From: Diplosphaera chodatii
Taxonomy: Eukaryota; Chlorophyta; Trebouxiophyceae; Prasiolales; Stichococcaceae
Length of the DNA: 64,000 nucleotides
NCBI GenBank assembly: GCA_032358165.1
Contig: JAALGY010000033.1
Location: forward strand, 3,782,001-3,846,000
Direction of reading: 5' to 3'
A model generated the notes under the pieces. The model did no database searches. It was not told the DNA's origin and saw only the letters and a list, made by a program, of their open reading frames with translations. Shown piece by piece: positions 62,425-64,000 of the stretch. Each line of letters opens with the position of its first letter. Within the stretch, counting starts at the first letter, position 1. The translations under genes were made by a program, and so were the position numbers.

Positions 62425-63015
62425 GCCGACAAAGAGCTTCGACGTCCCCCCTGCAGCATGGCGGGGCATGGAAGGGTGCCAGCAGCCTGAAGTGCGCTGA
62501 GGACGGAGCCTGACAGAGCCCTCATGCGTCAGAGAATGACGATACCATCGCACCGACGATGCAAGTGCCAACTGTCAGGCAGTTTGTCATATGGTATGAC
62601 TTGACACACAGCAGCAACACTGGCCGGCGTCAGTCTCAGCACCAAGCAAGTCGGACAGCAAGAACTTGTATGATGAGATCGAACGTTGGGGCGTGAAGTC
62701 TCGCAGCATCAGTGCAGCGTTGCACCATGGCGAAGTTTGCTTGGTTTCGGAAGTACAGAAGGCAGACAGTTGAGTTGAACTTGCCTGTGCTTCTGTGCCT
62801 ATTGCATTCCTGCATTCTGCTTGTAAAACGTATCGTGCATGCTGGTGGATGCTCCATATAATCCTATACCCATGCTGCACAGCCTACAGCTGATGACTGT
62901 TCATCATCATCAGCCCCCCATGACAGCGAGTCATACATGCACGCAAAACGACCAGGTGGGTTGCCTGCCGAAGCGTCCATTGCTGCGCACACGACAGCTC
63001 AGGCTCCGAAGCTGG
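62425..63015. other. Convergent 3' flanks, candidate poly(A) signal at 62822
   Basis: Between the stop of the proline-rich gene (+) and the stop of SDR copy C (-). TGTAA at 62822-62826 is a possible poly(A) signal of the + strand gene. No coding exon seen. Confidence 0.45.
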
Positions 63016-64000
63016 TCAGGGCTTGAACCCCCCCGGAGACGAGGCAGCGGCGACCTGGGCCTCTGTGACCTCCCACAGCCTGGCCGCCTGCACGCAACAC
63101 CACGTTGCCATCGGCCACGGCATATATCCTGTGCCCACGCTCTCAGGTTTTCTGCTGGCGACCGCTGAACTCAGGACCCCTGGAGGGGCGCGCGCCTTTG
63201 CCACATGCGACGGCCAAAACATTTAGTATGCAAAGGCTGCTCAGAAAGCTTGACTGGCTGTGCCACGCCACAGCCGCCACGCTGCGTCGCGCGCAAAAGC
63301 TACAGCCTGTCACGGCCGGCTGCGGATGCCGGGCTTCCGCCCGGACATGTGTCCGGGAGTCATCTTGGTTTGCGGTGCTTTGCAATGGCATCACGTATCG
63401 CCATGACAGGTGCCTTGTGCTGCGCTTGCACTCACCTGGTCCATGTCTTGGCATGTCTTGCTGGGCTCCGCGATCGTGCAGTCGGCCAGGTAGCTGCCCC
63501 CCTTGCCGTCGAGCTCCGACGCTGTGGCTGCGTAGATGGTGGTTGACACCCCCTGCAGCACACGCAAGCACCATCAACCAGCTCCATCGAGAGCATGCAA
63601 GGAGCGGTGCTGCCCTGGAACGCCTGTATGCGCCTGCAGCAGTTGCCATGAGGACTGTTGCCGAGTGTGTGCAATGCATCCCCATGCACCCCGAACACCA
63701 CCTGCGGGATGCTCTTGATGCGCGGCCCGAGCGGCAGCCACTTCAGCAGCGCCAGGAGCAGGCTGGTCAGCAGGCCCATGACGCCGGTCAGGTGGCGCTG
63801 CAGGTTGGTCTGGATGCCGCCGGGATGCACCGCAAAGGCCTCGACCTGGGTTCCCGCCAGCCTGGTGATGCCGGTGCACAGGCGCTGGACTGTCAGAATT
63901 CCCTTTCACACCTGACTGTCCTTGCAGCTGCACATGCTGCTGTTGCCCTTCGCAACGAGTGCACATCACCAAGACACTGCCCACCGTCTGTTGAGCTCCT
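63016..64000 (-). CDS. Short-chain dehydrogenase, TIC32/retinol-dehydrogenase-like (copy C, 5' part beyond the edge)
   Basis: Only the 3' exons are inside the window: 64000-63985 (partial, ELNRR), 63861-63702, 63552-63436 and 63087-63016. The product reads [75 protein letters not shown] and ends VTEAQVAAASSPGGFKP. It is the C-terminal third of the same SDR as copies A and B. The last two exons have 117 and 72 bases, exactly as in copy B, so it shares the intron that copy A lacks. It faces copy B on the opposite strand, with one gene between. The catalytic half lies beyond the right edge. Confidence 0.9.

Overview
The window is nuclear DNA of a green alga, most likely a core chlorophyte and perhaps a trebouxiophyte; I cannot name the species. 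The reasons are a GC-rich sequence with strong C/G bias at third codon positions, genes cut into many short exons by introns of about 100-360 bases with GT(GC)...TGCAG borders, plastid-type transit peptides, UGUAA-like poly(A) signals, and a set of ordinary eukaryotic housekeeping genes. Nothing looks prokaryotic in organisation. Continuous open frames are mostly misleading here. I rebuilt genes exon by exon, requiring the reading phase to match at each splice junction and the joined protein to fit a known family.

Layout, left to right: a partial JmjC/KDM7-like histone demethylase (-) at the left edge; spermidine synthase (+); 26S proteasome ATPase RPT3 (+); a RhoGAP-fold protein without its arginine finger (-); a YIP1/YIPF membrane protein (+); an RPRD1/Rtt103-like CTD-interaction-domain protein (-); a large unrecognised two-membrane-segment protein of about 878 residues (+); two tandem paralogs of a bacterial-type NAD(P)-binding SDR/epimerase (both -) with a tail-end relic; a LIN54/TSO1-like CXC protein (-); GatB of the organellar tRNA amidotransferase (-), divergent from the large subunit of isopropylmalate dehydratase (+); a cationic amino-acid transporter of 19 exons (-); a TIC32/retinol-dehydrogenase-like SDR (copy A, -); a small putative plastid membrane protein (+); SDR copy B (+); a small proline/glutamine-rich membrane protein (+); and SDR copy C (-), cut by the right edge.

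The genes are not an operon or a defence island. Several touch nitrogen and polyamine metabolism (spermidine synthase, cationic amino-acid transporter, leucine biosynthesis, organellar Gln-tRNA synthesis), but a functional cluster is not demonstrated. The most interesting points are evolutionary: two local SDR families whose paralogs conserve exon lengths exactly while introns were gained, lost or shifted; repeated use of GC-AG introns; a RhoGAP with serine where the catalytic arginine should be; an intronic island of extreme A+T content; and a long, clearly spliced protein with no family I recognise.
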